The translations under genes were made by a program, and so were the position numbers. From Streptomyces sp. S3(2020) (GTDB taxonomy: Bacteria > Actinomycetota > Actinomycetes > Streptomycetales > Streptomycetaceae): a stretch of 35,538 nt of DNA. Within the stretch, counting starts at the first letter, position 1. Each line of letters starts with the position of its first letter. Below are positions 8,132 to 18,000 of the stretch, piece after piece. The notes beneath the pieces are model-generated. The model did not search any database, was not told the origin of the DNA, and saw only the letters and a program-made list of their open reading frames with translations. The DNA lies in contig NZ_JABERD010000095.1 of NCBI RefSeq assembly GCF_013044505.1, forward strand, positions 1 to 35,538. The letters are read 5' to 3'.

Positions 8132-9361
8132 GTGACGGCGGTGACTTCCCGCTCGGCGTGGCTCGACGTCCCCCGGCTCCAGGTGCGCCGGTTCGCGGAG
8201 ATCGCGATGGCGGAGGCGCCGGCGCTCGCCGAGGAGATCCTGCGCGAGATCCGCCGCGAGTACCCCCATCTGCCCGTCGTCCTCGACGAGTCGGGCGAGC
8301 CGATGGCCCTCGTCGGCATCCGCCGCGCCATCGAGGTCTTCGTCCAGTACCTGGAGACCGCGGAGGGCCGCCCCTCGGTCCCCCCGGGTGTCTTCCAGGA
8401 GTTCGGGCGGGGCGAGGGCCTGAACGGCCGCAGCCTGGACTCCCTCCAGGCCATCTACCGCATGGGCGTACGCCTGGCCTGGCGCCGTTTCGCCGAGATC
8501 GGCCAGCGCGTCGAGATCCCGCCGCCGGCGATGTACGAACTCGTCGACGCCGGCTACGAATACCTCGACGGCCTCGTCGACCAGTCGGTGCGCGGTTACG
8601 CGGAAGCGGCGGCGAGACAGGCGGGTGAGAGGCTGCGCCTCCAACGCCGCCTGATGGAACTCCTGTTGGCCGAACGCCACCGGCACGGCGACCCCGCCGA
8701 GGCCCTCACGGAACGCGCCGCCCGCATCGGCTGGCCGCTCCCCGAAAGAGTCGCCGTCGGTGTCCTGCTGCGCCCGGCACGGGAGGCGGTACCGCCCGCG
8801 GTCGGCGAGGGCGTCCTCCTGGACATGGAGTACGAACAACCTCGCATGGTCGTCCCCGAACCGGACGCGGCGGGCCGCCCCGAACTCCTCCACCGCGCCC
8901 TGACCGGATGGGCGGGCGCGATAGGACCGCCCGTCCCGCTGGCCGACGCGGCGAAGTCGCTGCGCTGGGCCGAGGCCGCCGTACGTCTCATGGAACGCGG
9001 ACTCCTGCCCCCCGGTGAGGTGCTGCACTGCACGGAGCACACCGAGGCGCTGGTGCTCCTCCAGCCGGAGGAACTGATCGACGACCTCGCGCTGCGCTGC
9101 CTGGCCCCCCTGGCCCACTGCGGCCCCACCCACGGCCGCCGTCTCGCCGAGACGTTACTGGCCTGGCTGGAGACCCGTGGCGGCGCCCCGGAGGTGGCCG
9201 CCCGCCTCGGCGTCCACCCCCAGACGGTCCGCTACCGCCTGCGCCAGATCCGCGAGCTCTGGGGCGCCGAGATCGACAATCCCGACCGCCGCTTCGAGCT
9301 GGAACTGGTGCTCAGGGCACAGCGGTTGAGGGGGGTGCTGGGGGAGACGCCGGGCTCCTAG
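8132..9361 (+). CDS. PucR-family transcriptional regulator with a TTA codon
   Basis: This 409-residue cytosolic regulator has an N-terminal helical region (to about residue 160), a central GGDEF-like domain, and a C-terminal PucR helix-turn-helix (about residues 355-385; VAARLGVHPQTVRYRLRQI). The GTG at 8132 follows GGGGAG with good spacing. Codon 342 (9155-9157) is TTA, the leucine codon read only by the bldA tRNA in Streptomyces. It is the only in-frame TTA I found in this window, so translation may be tied to development or stationary phase. The stop TAG (9359-9361) lies inside the left terminal inverted repeat of the element that follows. Targets are unknown; the divergent DUF3068 promoter is a candidate. 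Confidence 0.85.
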   Translation: MTAVTSRSAWLDVPRLQVRRFAEIAMAEAPALAEEILREIRREYPHLPVVLDESGEPMALVGIRRAIEVFVQYLETAEGRPSVPPGVFQEFGRGEGLNGRSLDSLQAIYRMGVRLAWRRFAEIGQRVEIPPPAMYELVDAGYEYLDGLVDQSVRGYAEAAARQAGERLRLQRRLMELLLAERHRHGDPAEALTERAARIGWPLPERVAVGVLLRPAREAVPPAVGEGVLLDMEYEQPRMVVPEPDAAGRPELLHRALTGWAGAIGPPVPLADAAKSLRWAEAAVRLMERGLLPPGEVLHCTEHTEALVLLQPEELIDDLALRCLAPLAHCGPTHGRRLAETLLAWLETRGGAPEVAARLGVHPQTVRYRLRQIRELWGAEIDNPDRRFELELVLRAQRLRGVLGETPGS

Positions 9362-9528
9362 GGCCTGTCGTCACCTTCCCTCCCCCAGAGGGGGTGCCCC
9401 CACTCGCCGCACCGGGCACAGACCCACGTACCACCAGTACGAGGGCCTGCGCCCGGCACGCCGAGAGCACGCACCTGACGCCGCGCGGCCCGCCCTCCGG
9501 GCGGACGACGGGAAGGTGACGACAGGCC

Positions 9529-9535
<7 letters not shown>
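9355..9535. repeat. Short element with 26-bp perfect terminal inverted repeats (MITE-like)
   Basis: The ends 9355-9380 and 9510-9535 are perfect 26-bp inverted repeats. Each contains a CTAG and the core GGGCCTGTCGTCACC. The interior is about 129 bp with no credible gene but several small hairpins, for example CCGCCC-TCC-GGGCGG at 9490-9504 and CGTAC-N5-GTACG near 9434-9448. The GGGCCTGTCGTCAC core resembles intergenic repeats I recall from Streptomyces genomes, which would suit a non-autonomous mobile element; this needs a genome search. The TAG stops of the PucR gene (9359-9361) and of the convergent TerD gene (9531-9529) both lie inside the repeats. As RNA, the whole can fold into a long stem and may act as a bidirectional terminator. 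Confidence 0.75.
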
Positions 9536-10809
<1,274 letters not shown>

Positions 10810-10866
10810 AGCGACTCCCCCCACCCTTCGACCTGACGTCACCCTGTCACATCGGATCGGGAAGGC

Positions 10867-10890
10867 AAGAGGGGCCGCCGGGCGCCTCTT
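10867..10890 (-). terminator. Hairpin after the TerD-nuclease gene
   Basis: AAGAGG (10867-10872) pairs with CCTCTT (10885-10890) around a GC-rich loop that can extend the stem with a mismatch. It starts 4 bp beyond the stop of the leftward TerD-nuclease gene and lies in the 84-bp gap before the double-TerD gene. No clear U-tract follows, so it may only be partial. Confidence 0.4.
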
Positions 10891-10893
10891 CGG

Positions 10894-12987
10894 TCAGGCG
10901 GGTTCCCGCTGCGCGGCACGTCGGGGGACCGGCTGGTCCAGGTGCACCACCACCGTCGTGTGGAAGCGGTGCACGGCGTCGTCCACACTGCGGATGAAGC
11001 CGGACTCGGCGTTGCCACGGCCGCTGCCCATGCTCTTGAGAAGGGACAGCCGGAAACCGGTGATCTGCGTGCCGCTCTTCGGGAGCAGATCCGCGGGTTC
11101 CGGGCGGAGCCGTTCCAGAGTGCCGCGCGGCCCGACGGCGTCGCCCTCCACCAGGGTCTCCACATGCAGGTCGGCCGGGGCCTCGGCGAGGCGGCGCACC
11201 AGCCGCTTGGCCCAGGTCAGGGGGTAGCCCTGCTCGGGCGCGGGAACGTCGATGGACGTGCGCAGCCTGCCGGTGCGCAGATCGGCGCCGACCGTGAGCA
11301 GACCGGGGGCCTGTTCCACGCGGAGCTCCGCGTGGAGGCGCCCTTCCAGACAGAGCCGGTCGGCCAGCTGGATCCGGCGGGTCCCGTGGTCGGTGCCGCG
11401 TCGGACGCGCTGGGCGGGCAGCACCTTCTGCCCGAGTTCGCCACCGAGCCTGAGGCACACCTGGCGGATGAGCCGCTCCCAGCTCTCGACCACTTCGAGG
11501 GCCCGCGGGTCGCCCTGGCAGAGGGTCTCGTCGTTGATGCCGTTGCGTACCGGTACCCAGGCGGAGCCCATGTTCTGGAAGCCGTGGCAGCCGGAGTTCT
11601 CGTGCTGGAGGTAGTGCAGCAGCTCCTGGAGCAGCCAGGTGCGCGCCGCGTTGCCGACCCCCTCGTGCCGGATCAGCAGCTGCGCCTGATGGGCCACTTC
11701 GGCCCAGGACAGGTGCCAGAGCGCCACCTGGTGCTTGCGCCGCCGGTCGATCCTGACGTCGACCAGGGGGCTGCCCTCCAGCGCGACGTCGTTCGACACC
11801 GTGATCACGGCCTCGTAGCCGCGCCGGGCGGCGATGTCCATGTAGGCCTGCACCTGGTCGGCCTTGAGGGCGTTGCCGTTGGTCTTGGTCTCGACGAGCG
11901 CCGTCCACAGCTTGCCGGCCCGCTCGATGCGGATGACCCCGTCGGGCCGCCGGGGTGTGTCACCGTGCGGCAGGGAGACCTCGGTGAAGGTCTCCATACG
12001 GCCGGAGGGCGCGCCGAACGCGGCGGTGAGCCGCCTGCCGAACCGCGGTACCTGGGTCATCACCGACAACAGCACCGAGGTGGCGCGCATCTCCCGGTCC
12101 CGGTCGCTCTTCAGCGCGGAGAGCGGGAAGAGCCGGGCGGGCCGCCAGGAGTCGTTCTCCGCCAGGGACTTCTGCGGTGCGCTGGGCGGTGCGGCCCGCT
12201 TCTTGGCGGTGCGGGGCCGGGCGGCCGGTCTGCGCGGGCCGGTCTCGTCGACGGATCGGCGCGGAGCCGGTACGGCGTCCAGCGCGGCCGGCGGTTCCGG
12301 TTCGGGAGCCGGGTCCGCCGACGGGCCGGCCGGCTCGCCGTTCCCGGTCGGCTCCGGCGTCGCCTCGGACGCCGTACCGTCCACGTCGGCGGCTCCCGTG
12401 TCCGCGTCCGCGTCGGAGGCCTCGGCGTCGGAGGCCTCGGCGTCGTCGTCGATGTCGACCCCGAAGTCCGTCGCCAGCCCCGCCAGCCCCGATGCGTATC
12501 CCTGCCCGACGGCCCGGAACTTCCAGTCCCCGTCGCGGCGGTACAGCTCGCCGAAGATGATCGCGCTCACCTTGCCGGGGTCGCCGATGGCGAAGCGCAG
12601 GAGGCTCTCGCCCACCGCGTCGGACAGGGTCACGCGGAGGTCGTCCAGTTCCCCGAAGTGCGCGCCGCCGTAGCGGCTCGCGGCCACGACGACCCGGTCG
12701 ACCCCGGGTGCCACCACGGTCAGGTCGAAGCTGATCCGGTCCTCGTTGCCGTCCTCGGTGGGCGTCTTGTCCAGCAGGTGCACGCTTCCGTCGGCGGCCA
12801 CCGGGTTGTTGTAGAAGTAGAAGTCGGCGTCGCTGCGGACCTTGCCGTCCGGGCCCAGAAGCAGGACGGACACGTCCGCGTCGCCGTCACCGCCGGGACT
12901 GCTCCAGCCCAGGCTGACGATCACCGAGCCGGTGTTCTCGCTCAGGGCGGACAGAGCGGTGTTCGACCCTTTGGTCATTTCGTGCAC
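10894..12987 (-). CDS. TerD domain fused to a PD-(D/E)XK nuclease-like domain
   Basis: The protein has 697 residues. Residues 1 to about 190 form a TerD domain (TKGSNTAL, SDADFYFYNNP, GELYRRDGDWKFRAVGQGY). A low-complexity acidic then Pro/Ala/Arg-rich linker spans about 190-300. The C-terminal half holds a restriction-endonuclease-like core: D349 in RPDGVIRI, then E366-T-K368 in LVETKTNGN, then DQVQAYMDIAA, followed by a strand AVITVSND. This spacing is the PD-(D/E)XK pattern. The rest (about 440-697) is unassigned. The GTG at 12987 has GGGGGGA 4 nt upstream; the ATG at 12978 is the alternative. The link suits published proposals that Ter systems connect stress sensing with DNA processing. 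Substrate and activity are unproven. It probably forms a unit with the downstream double-TerD gene. Confidence 0.75.
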   Translation of the reverse strand: MHEMTKGSNTALSALSENTGSVIVSLGWSSPGGDGDADVSVLLLGPDGKVRSDADFYFYNNPVAADGSVHLLDKTPTEDGNEDRISFDLTVVAPGVDRVVVAASRYGGAHFGELDDLRVTLSDAVGESLLRFAIGDPGKVSAIIFGELYRRDGDWKFRAVGQGYASGLAGLATDFGVDIDDDAEASDAEASDADADTGAADVDGTASEATPEPTGNGEPAGPSADPAPEPEPPAALDAVPAPRRSVDETGPRRPAARPRTAKKRAAPPSAPQKSLAENDSWRPARLFPLSALKSDRDREMRATSVLLSVMTQVPRFGRRLTAAFGAPSGRMETFTEVSLPHGDTPRRPDGVIRIERAGKLWTALVETKTNGNALKADQVQAYMDIAARRGYEAVITVSNDVALEGSPLVDVRIDRRRKHQVALWHLSWAEVAHQAQLLIRHEGVGNAARTWLLQELLHYLQHENSGCHGFQNMGSAWVPVRNGINDETLCQGDPRALEVVESWERLIRQVCLRLGGELGQKVLPAQRVRRGTDHGTRRIQLADRLCLEGRLHAELRVEQAPGLLTVGADLRTGRLRTSIDVPAPEQGYPLTWAKRLVRRLAEAPADLHVETLVEGDAVGPRGTLERLRPEPADLLPKSGTQITGFRLSLLKSMGSGRGNAESGFIRSVDDAVHRFHTTVVVHLDQPVPRRAAQREPA

Positions 12988-13129
12988 GAGATCCCCCCAG
13001 GAACCGCATCCCCCAAGACACGCCACGCAGTGTGACGTGTCGCACACGAACACAGTAGTACCGGCACCTCGCACCCGTACGCTTCCTGTTCAAACCGGAC
13101 GGTCGAGGAGTACGCGGCCCGCATGCCCA

Positions 13130-13159
13130 TTGCCCGGGGAAACGCGATGTGGCTAGCCT
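13130..13159 (+). promoter_or_regulatory. Candidate promoter of the iclR-SMP30 operon
   Basis: TTGCCC (13130-13135), an 18-bp spacer and TAGCCT (13154-13159) give a reasonable housekeeping-type promoter. The expected start is near 13166, about 64 nt before the GTG of the IclR gene. Confidence 0.45.
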
Positions 13160-13181
13160 GTGTTCGTTATCCCGATCGTCT

Positions 13182-13196
13182 GTTGAAATTTCGAAC
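13182..13196. promoter_or_regulatory. Candidate operator GTTGAAATTTCGAAC
   Basis: The 15-mer is the palindrome GTTCGAAATTTCGAAC with one base missing. It lies just downstream of the predicted start site and 33 bp before the IclR start codon, a usual place for autoregulation by IclR proteins. A related sequence lies at 29164-29179 before the arabinan operon. Confidence 0.45.
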
Positions 13197-13229
13197 GGAC
13201 GCCTAAGACGCAAAGGGAGGGGGCCGGAC

Positions 13230-14003
13230 GTGGGACGTCTCGTACCTGCCGTGACCCGGGCTCTCGACATTCTGGAGCTCTTCCTCGACGGGGACGGCAC
13301 GCTCTCCGCCCCCGACATAGTGCGCAAGCTACAGCTGCCGCGCACCACCGTGCACGAGCTGGTGACCACGCTCGCCGCGCGGTCGTACATCGTCCCGGTG
13401 CCGGGTCAGCCGGGACGTTACCGCCTCGGCGTGCGGCCGTACCAGCTCGGCAGCCGGTACGCCGAGCAGCTCGACCTCGCCGCCGAGGGGCAGCAGGTCG
13501 CCCGGTCCGTCGCCGAGACCTGCGACGAGACGGTGCACGTGGCGATCCTGGAGGGCACCGACGTCATCTACATCGCCAAGGTGGACTCGACGCACGCGGT
13601 GCGGATGGTGTCCGCCGCCGGGCGTCGGCTCCCCGCCCACTGCACCTCGGTCGGCAAGATGCTGCTCGCCTCGCTCCCCGAGTCGGAGCTGAGCTCCCGC
13701 ATCCCGGACTCCGCCGAGCTGATCGCGATGACCCCGAACAGCATCACCGAACCGGGCGCCCTGCGCGAGGCCCTCGCCCACATCCGCGAGCGCGGTCTCG
13801 CCGTGGAGAGCCGGGAGTCCAACCCGGACGTCTCCTGTGTGGCCGCCCCGGTCCGCGACCGCACCGGCCGGGTGGTGGCCGCGCTGTCCATCTCCGTGCC
13901 CATGATCCGCTGGAGCGACGAGCGTCGCGACGAGCTGGAGCAGCTCGCCGCCAAGGGTGCCTCCGAGCTGTCCGAGCGCCTCGGTCACCGGAGCGTGGGA
14001 TGA
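13230..14003 (+). CDS. IclR-family transcriptional regulator
   Basis: This 257-residue regulator has an N-terminal winged helix-turn-helix (ALDILELFLDGDGTLSAPDI, then RTTVHELVTTLAARSYI) and a C-terminal IclR effector domain with DVIYIAKVDSTHAVRM, the signature CTSVGKMLLA, and CVAAPVRDRTGRVVAALS. The start VGRLVPAVTRAL (GTG at 13230) follows GGGAGG with suitable spacing; the earlier ATG at 13149 overlaps the promoter region and has no ribosome site. The gene ends in an ATGA overlap with the SMP-30 gene, so effector and target pathway probably concern a sugar acid or its lactone. Autoregulation through the palindrome at 13182 is inferred. Confidence 0.9.
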   Translation: MGRLVPAVTRALDILELFLDGDGTLSAPDIVRKLQLPRTTVHELVTTLAARSYIVPVPGQPGRYRLGVRPYQLGSRYAEQLDLAAEGQQVARSVAETCDETVHVAILEGTDVIYIAKVDSTHAVRMVSAAGRRLPAHCTSVGKMLLASLPESELSSRIPDSAELIAMTPNSITEPGALREALAHIRERGLAVESRESNPDVSCVAAPVRDRTGRVVAALSISVPMIRWSDERRDELEQLAAKGASELSERLGHRSVG

Positions 14004-14857
14004 CCTCGAAGACGTACGACTACGAGGTGGCCGTCCGCGCCGAGGCGACCCTCGGCGAGGGCCCCACCTGGGATGCCGCCGCCGCACGGCTGGTCTGGCT
14101 CGACATCCTCGGCGCCCGCGTCAACACCTACGACCCCGTCTCCGGCCACCGCACGGTCCGCGTCACCGACCAGCACGTCGGCGCCGCCAAGCCGCGCACC
14201 GGCGGCGGGCTCGTCCTCAACCTGCGGGACGGGGTGGCGCTGCTGGACGCCGACGACTCCTTCCGCTGGCTGCACCACGAGCCGGTCCCCGGCCGCCGCG
14301 CCAACGACGCCGCCGTCGCCCCCGACGGTTCGCTGTGGGCGGGCACCATGCGCTACGACGAGGCGCCGGGCGGCGGCACCCTGTCCCGGCTCACCGGCGA
14401 CGGCTCCTTCGAGACCGTCCTCGACGACGTCGCGGTCAGCAACGGCACCGGCTGGAGCCCCGACGGCCGCCTCATGTACTACATCGACTCACCGACCCGC
14501 CGCGTCGACGTCTTCGACTTCGAGGCCGGACGCCCCGTGAACCGCCGCCCCCTCGTCGAGATCGAGGAGGGCGCCGGCTTCCCCGACGGCCTCACCGTCG
14601 ACGCCGACGGCTGCGTGTGGGTGGCGCTGTGGGACGGGGGGGCGGTACGCCGCTACACCCCGGACGGCGCGCTGGACCGGGTGATCAGCCTGCCCACACC
14701 GAGGATCACGGCCTGCGCGTTCGGCGGCGCGGACCTGACGGACCTGTACATCACGACGGCGAGGGTGGGGCTCAAGTCCCCGCACCCGGTGGCAGGTTCG
14801 CTGCTGGTGGTACCGGGCGTCGGCAAGGGTTTGAGGCAGCCTTCGTTCGCCGGGTAG
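14000..14857 (+). CDS. SMP-30/gluconolactonase/LRE family protein
   Basis: This 285-residue six-bladed beta-propeller is likely to hydrolyse a sugar lactone to its acid in the cytosol. The divalent-metal ligands of the family can be placed: E20 in GEGPTWD, an Asn in SNGTGWSPDG (about residue 148) and an Asp in GFPDGLTVDADG (about residue 198). The substrate-site motif RRANDAAVAPDG is also present. It is translationally coupled to the IclR gene. Homologues often act in arabinose, galactose or gluconate oxidation, but no dehydrogenase or dehydratase partner lies nearby, so the sugar is unknown. No clear terminator follows. Confidence 0.9.
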   Translation: MTSKTYDYEVAVRAEATLGEGPTWDAAAARLVWLDILGARVNTYDPVSGHRTVRVTDQHVGAAKPRTGGGLVLNLRDGVALLDADDSFRWLHHEPVPGRRANDAAVAPDGSLWAGTMRYDEAPGGGTLSRLTGDGSFETVLDDVAVSNGTGWSPDGRLMYYIDSPTRRVDVFDFEAGRPVNRRPLVEIEEGAGFPDGLTVDADGCVWVALWDGGAVRRYTPDGALDRVISLPTPRITACAFGGADLTDLYITTARVGLKSPHPVAGSLLVVPGVGKGLRQPSFAG

Positions 14858-14949
14858 GGGCAGGGCCGTACTTGCCTTGGTAAAGCCTGTGTCAAGGAAT
14901 CTTTCTGTCAACTTCACTTCTTTGAGGGGCAGTTGGGACAGATGGGGTC

Positions 14950-14978
14950 TTGAGGGGAGTTGTGAGTGGGCTTAGGTT
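14950..14978 (+). promoter_or_regulatory. Candidate promoter of the LamG-RHS locus
   Basis: TTGAGG (14950-14955) and TAGGTT (14973-14978) are separated by exactly 17 bp. Transcription would begin near 14985, about 42 nt before the chosen GTG of the LamG gene. This also argues against the in-frame TTG at 14985 as the start codon. Confidence 0.55.
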
Positions 14979-15026
14979 CCCCTCTTGCTGATCCGTGTGG
15001 GATCTGGGGGATGGGGGCGGGTTCTT

Positions 15027-18000
15027 GTGATCCGAGGAAGCAGAGCCGGACGGACGCTGGGCGTCTTACTCGTGTCGACTGCCTTGGTGTGCGGTGTCGT
15101 CCAGGGCGGGGGTGTGGCCTTCGCGGCCGATGCGGATCCTCTGGACGGCGGAACGGTGGAGGCGGCGAAGTCTGTCGCTTCGGCGGACAGCACCGAGCCC
15201 ATGAGCGAGGCGGAGGCCTCGGCGAACGACGGGAGTTCGGAGTCGACGAAGGCGGCCAAGGACGCACTCGCGGCGGCCGAGTCGACCGGTGCGCAGGTGG
15301 AGGTGCCGACGCTGCGCACCGAGTACGCCACCACGTACGCCAATCCCGACGGGATCTCCTTCACCCTGCAGGACTCCGCGGTCCCGGTTCGGGTGAAGGC
15401 CGACGACAACGATGGCTGGGCGGCGCCCGACGCCACGCTGGAGGCGCGTGCGGACGGGTCGGTCGGGCCGAGGGCGGCAGCCGTCGACATGTCCTTCTCC
15501 GGCGCGGAGGACGGCTCCGACCTGGTGTCCGTGACCCGGGATGGGCGCACGCTGTCGCTGGGCTGGCCCGGTGAGCTGCCCGAGCCGACCCTCGACGGGG
15601 AGTCCGCGCTCTACAGCGAGGTGCTGCCCGGTGTGGACCTGCGGCTGACGGCGTCCGTCGAGGGCTTCCGTGAGGTGCTGATCGTCAAGTCGGCCCAGGC
15701 GGCGGCGAGCGACGAGCTGGCCGAGGTGTCGTTCGCACTGGACACGACCGGTCTGGACGTCCAGGAGACCGCCGACGGCGGCATGCGGGCGGTCGACGGT
15801 GACGGTGTGTCCGTGTTCCGCTCGCCGCCGGCACAGATGTGGGACTCGGCGGGCGAGGCCGAACAGTCCGCTGTCAGTACGCAGTTGATGAACGCGGAGA
15901 CCGAGGACACCGCGGAGAGCGAGGACACCGCGGCGAGCGAGGACGGCTCCTCCGCGACCGACGGCGCCGACGGTCCCACCGACGGCTCCGCTCTCGCGCT
16001 CCTGCCGCTCGATGTCACCGACGACAAGCTGTCCCTGACCCCGGACGCGGACCTCATCGAGAACGCCACCTACCCCCTCTACATCGACCCGACCGTCACC
16101 TGGTCCGAGGCCGAGCGCACGCTGCTGCGCAGCGACGGCTACGCGGACTACGCGTGGGGCAACGGGGACGACGACGAGGGCAAGGGGATGGGGTACTGCG
16201 GTACCTACACGACGGGCGGCTACGCGTACTACTGCGGCTCGGGCTACAAGCAGCGTCTGTACTTCGAGTTCTCGCCCGCCTCCCTCAAGGGCAAGCACAT
16301 CCTCGACGCGACCTTCCGTGCCACGGAGACCTGGTCGATGTCGTGCACGGCGTCGTGGGTGGACCTGACCCGTACGAACGGGATCTCGTCCTCCTCGGAC
16401 TGGCCCGGTCCCACGCATCTGGACCTCATGGTCGACCGGTACGTCTCCGCAGGTCGAGGCAGCGCCTGCGACCCCTCGCAGCCGAACGCGGCGATCGAGT
16501 TCAACGACAACTCCGAGGAAACCAACGAGAACCTCACCGCCACGGTGAAGAGTTTCGCGGCGGGCAACTTCTCCCGGCTGCCGCTGATGCTGAGGGCGCA
16601 CGACGAGACCGACCCGAACTCGTGGAAGCGGTTCAAGAACGACGCCGTGCTCTCGGTGAAGTACGTGGGTCTGCCCGCGACGCCGACCGGTGTGGGCATC
16701 GTCACGGGTGAGGGCACCGTCTGTGAGCGGGACGAGGACGACCCCGCGATCGTCTCCGATCCGACGCCGTCTCTGGCGGCGACCGCGCAGACCAAGTCGG
16801 GCGGCGAGAACGACGCCAGTCTGCGGATGGCCTACGACCTCAACCACAAGAACAGCAGCGGCACCTGGACCAACACGACCGAGGGCAACGGAGACGAACG
16901 CCCCACCAGCGGTTACGTGGGGGACAACACCAAGGTGACGCTCGCCTGGTCCACGCTGAGCGAGGACGTGCTGTACCGGTACCGGGCGTGGACCCGCTCG
17001 TACTACAACGACGGCGACAACTGGCTGTCGGGTCCTTCGAACGCCGCCACCACCGGCTGGTGCTACTTCCAGGTCGACCCGACGCGGCCCCTGAAGCCGA
17101 CCATCTCGATCGCGTCACCGTACTCGGAGTGCACGACGAACGCGTGTGCGGCGGCGGGCGGTCCGGGCATCACGGCGTCGTTCTCGTTCGGTCCGGCAAC
17201 AGGCGACACGAACGTGGCATACCAGTACAAGCTGTCCACGGACACGGCGTGGTCGTCCGCGATCAGCGGCAACACGGTGACCGCCCCGGTGACACCTGAC
17301 GCCGAGGGGACGTACCGGCTGTTCGCGCGGGCCAAGGACAGTCTGGGCCGCTGGGGTGCGCAGAACGTCTTCGACTTCAAGGTCTCCGACGGAGAGGGAC
17401 CGCAGTCGGAGTGGCAGTTCGACGAGGCGTCGGGTGCGGCGGTGGACTCCGGCACCACGGTGGACGCCGACGCGGACACCCTGACGCTGTCGTCCTCCGG
17501 AACCTCACGGGACGGTCGCGGGCGCCGGGGCACGGACGCGGACACCGGCGTGGAGGACACCAGCCTTCTCCTGGACGGCAGTTCGGGGTACGGGGCCACG
17601 GACGGGGCGGTGCTCGACACCACCAAGTCGTACACGGTGTCGGCATGGGTGCGCCTGGAGGATCTGAGCAGGACGCAGATGGTCCTGTCGCAGAGCGGCT
17701 CGGCCTACTACAGCCCGTTCTACGTGTTCTACAGCTCCAACGGCTACTGGAGCATGATGACGACCAGCGCGGATACCGCCAGCCCCACCACTTCCTCGAT
17801 TTCCATGGCCGCACCGGTCGCCGCGAACACCTGGACGCACGTGGCCTTCGTCTACAACGCCACCGCCAAGACCATGCGGCTGATCGTGAACGGCAAGTGG
17901 TACGTCGAGAAGGCCGCCGCCACGGCCTGGGCCTCCACAGGGGCCTTCCAGGTCGGGCGCGCGTTCTACGCAGGGGGGAACTACTTCCGCGTGGACGGAT

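Noticed and set aside
10942..13035. A 697-codon plus-strand frame opposite the TerD-nuclease gene
   Set aside because: No recognisable domain and complementary to a gene with strong TerD and nuclease motifs.
14985..14987. TTG as start of the LamG protein
   Set aside because: It coincides with the predicted transcription start and lacks a ribosome site; GTG at 15027 gives a normal signal peptide.
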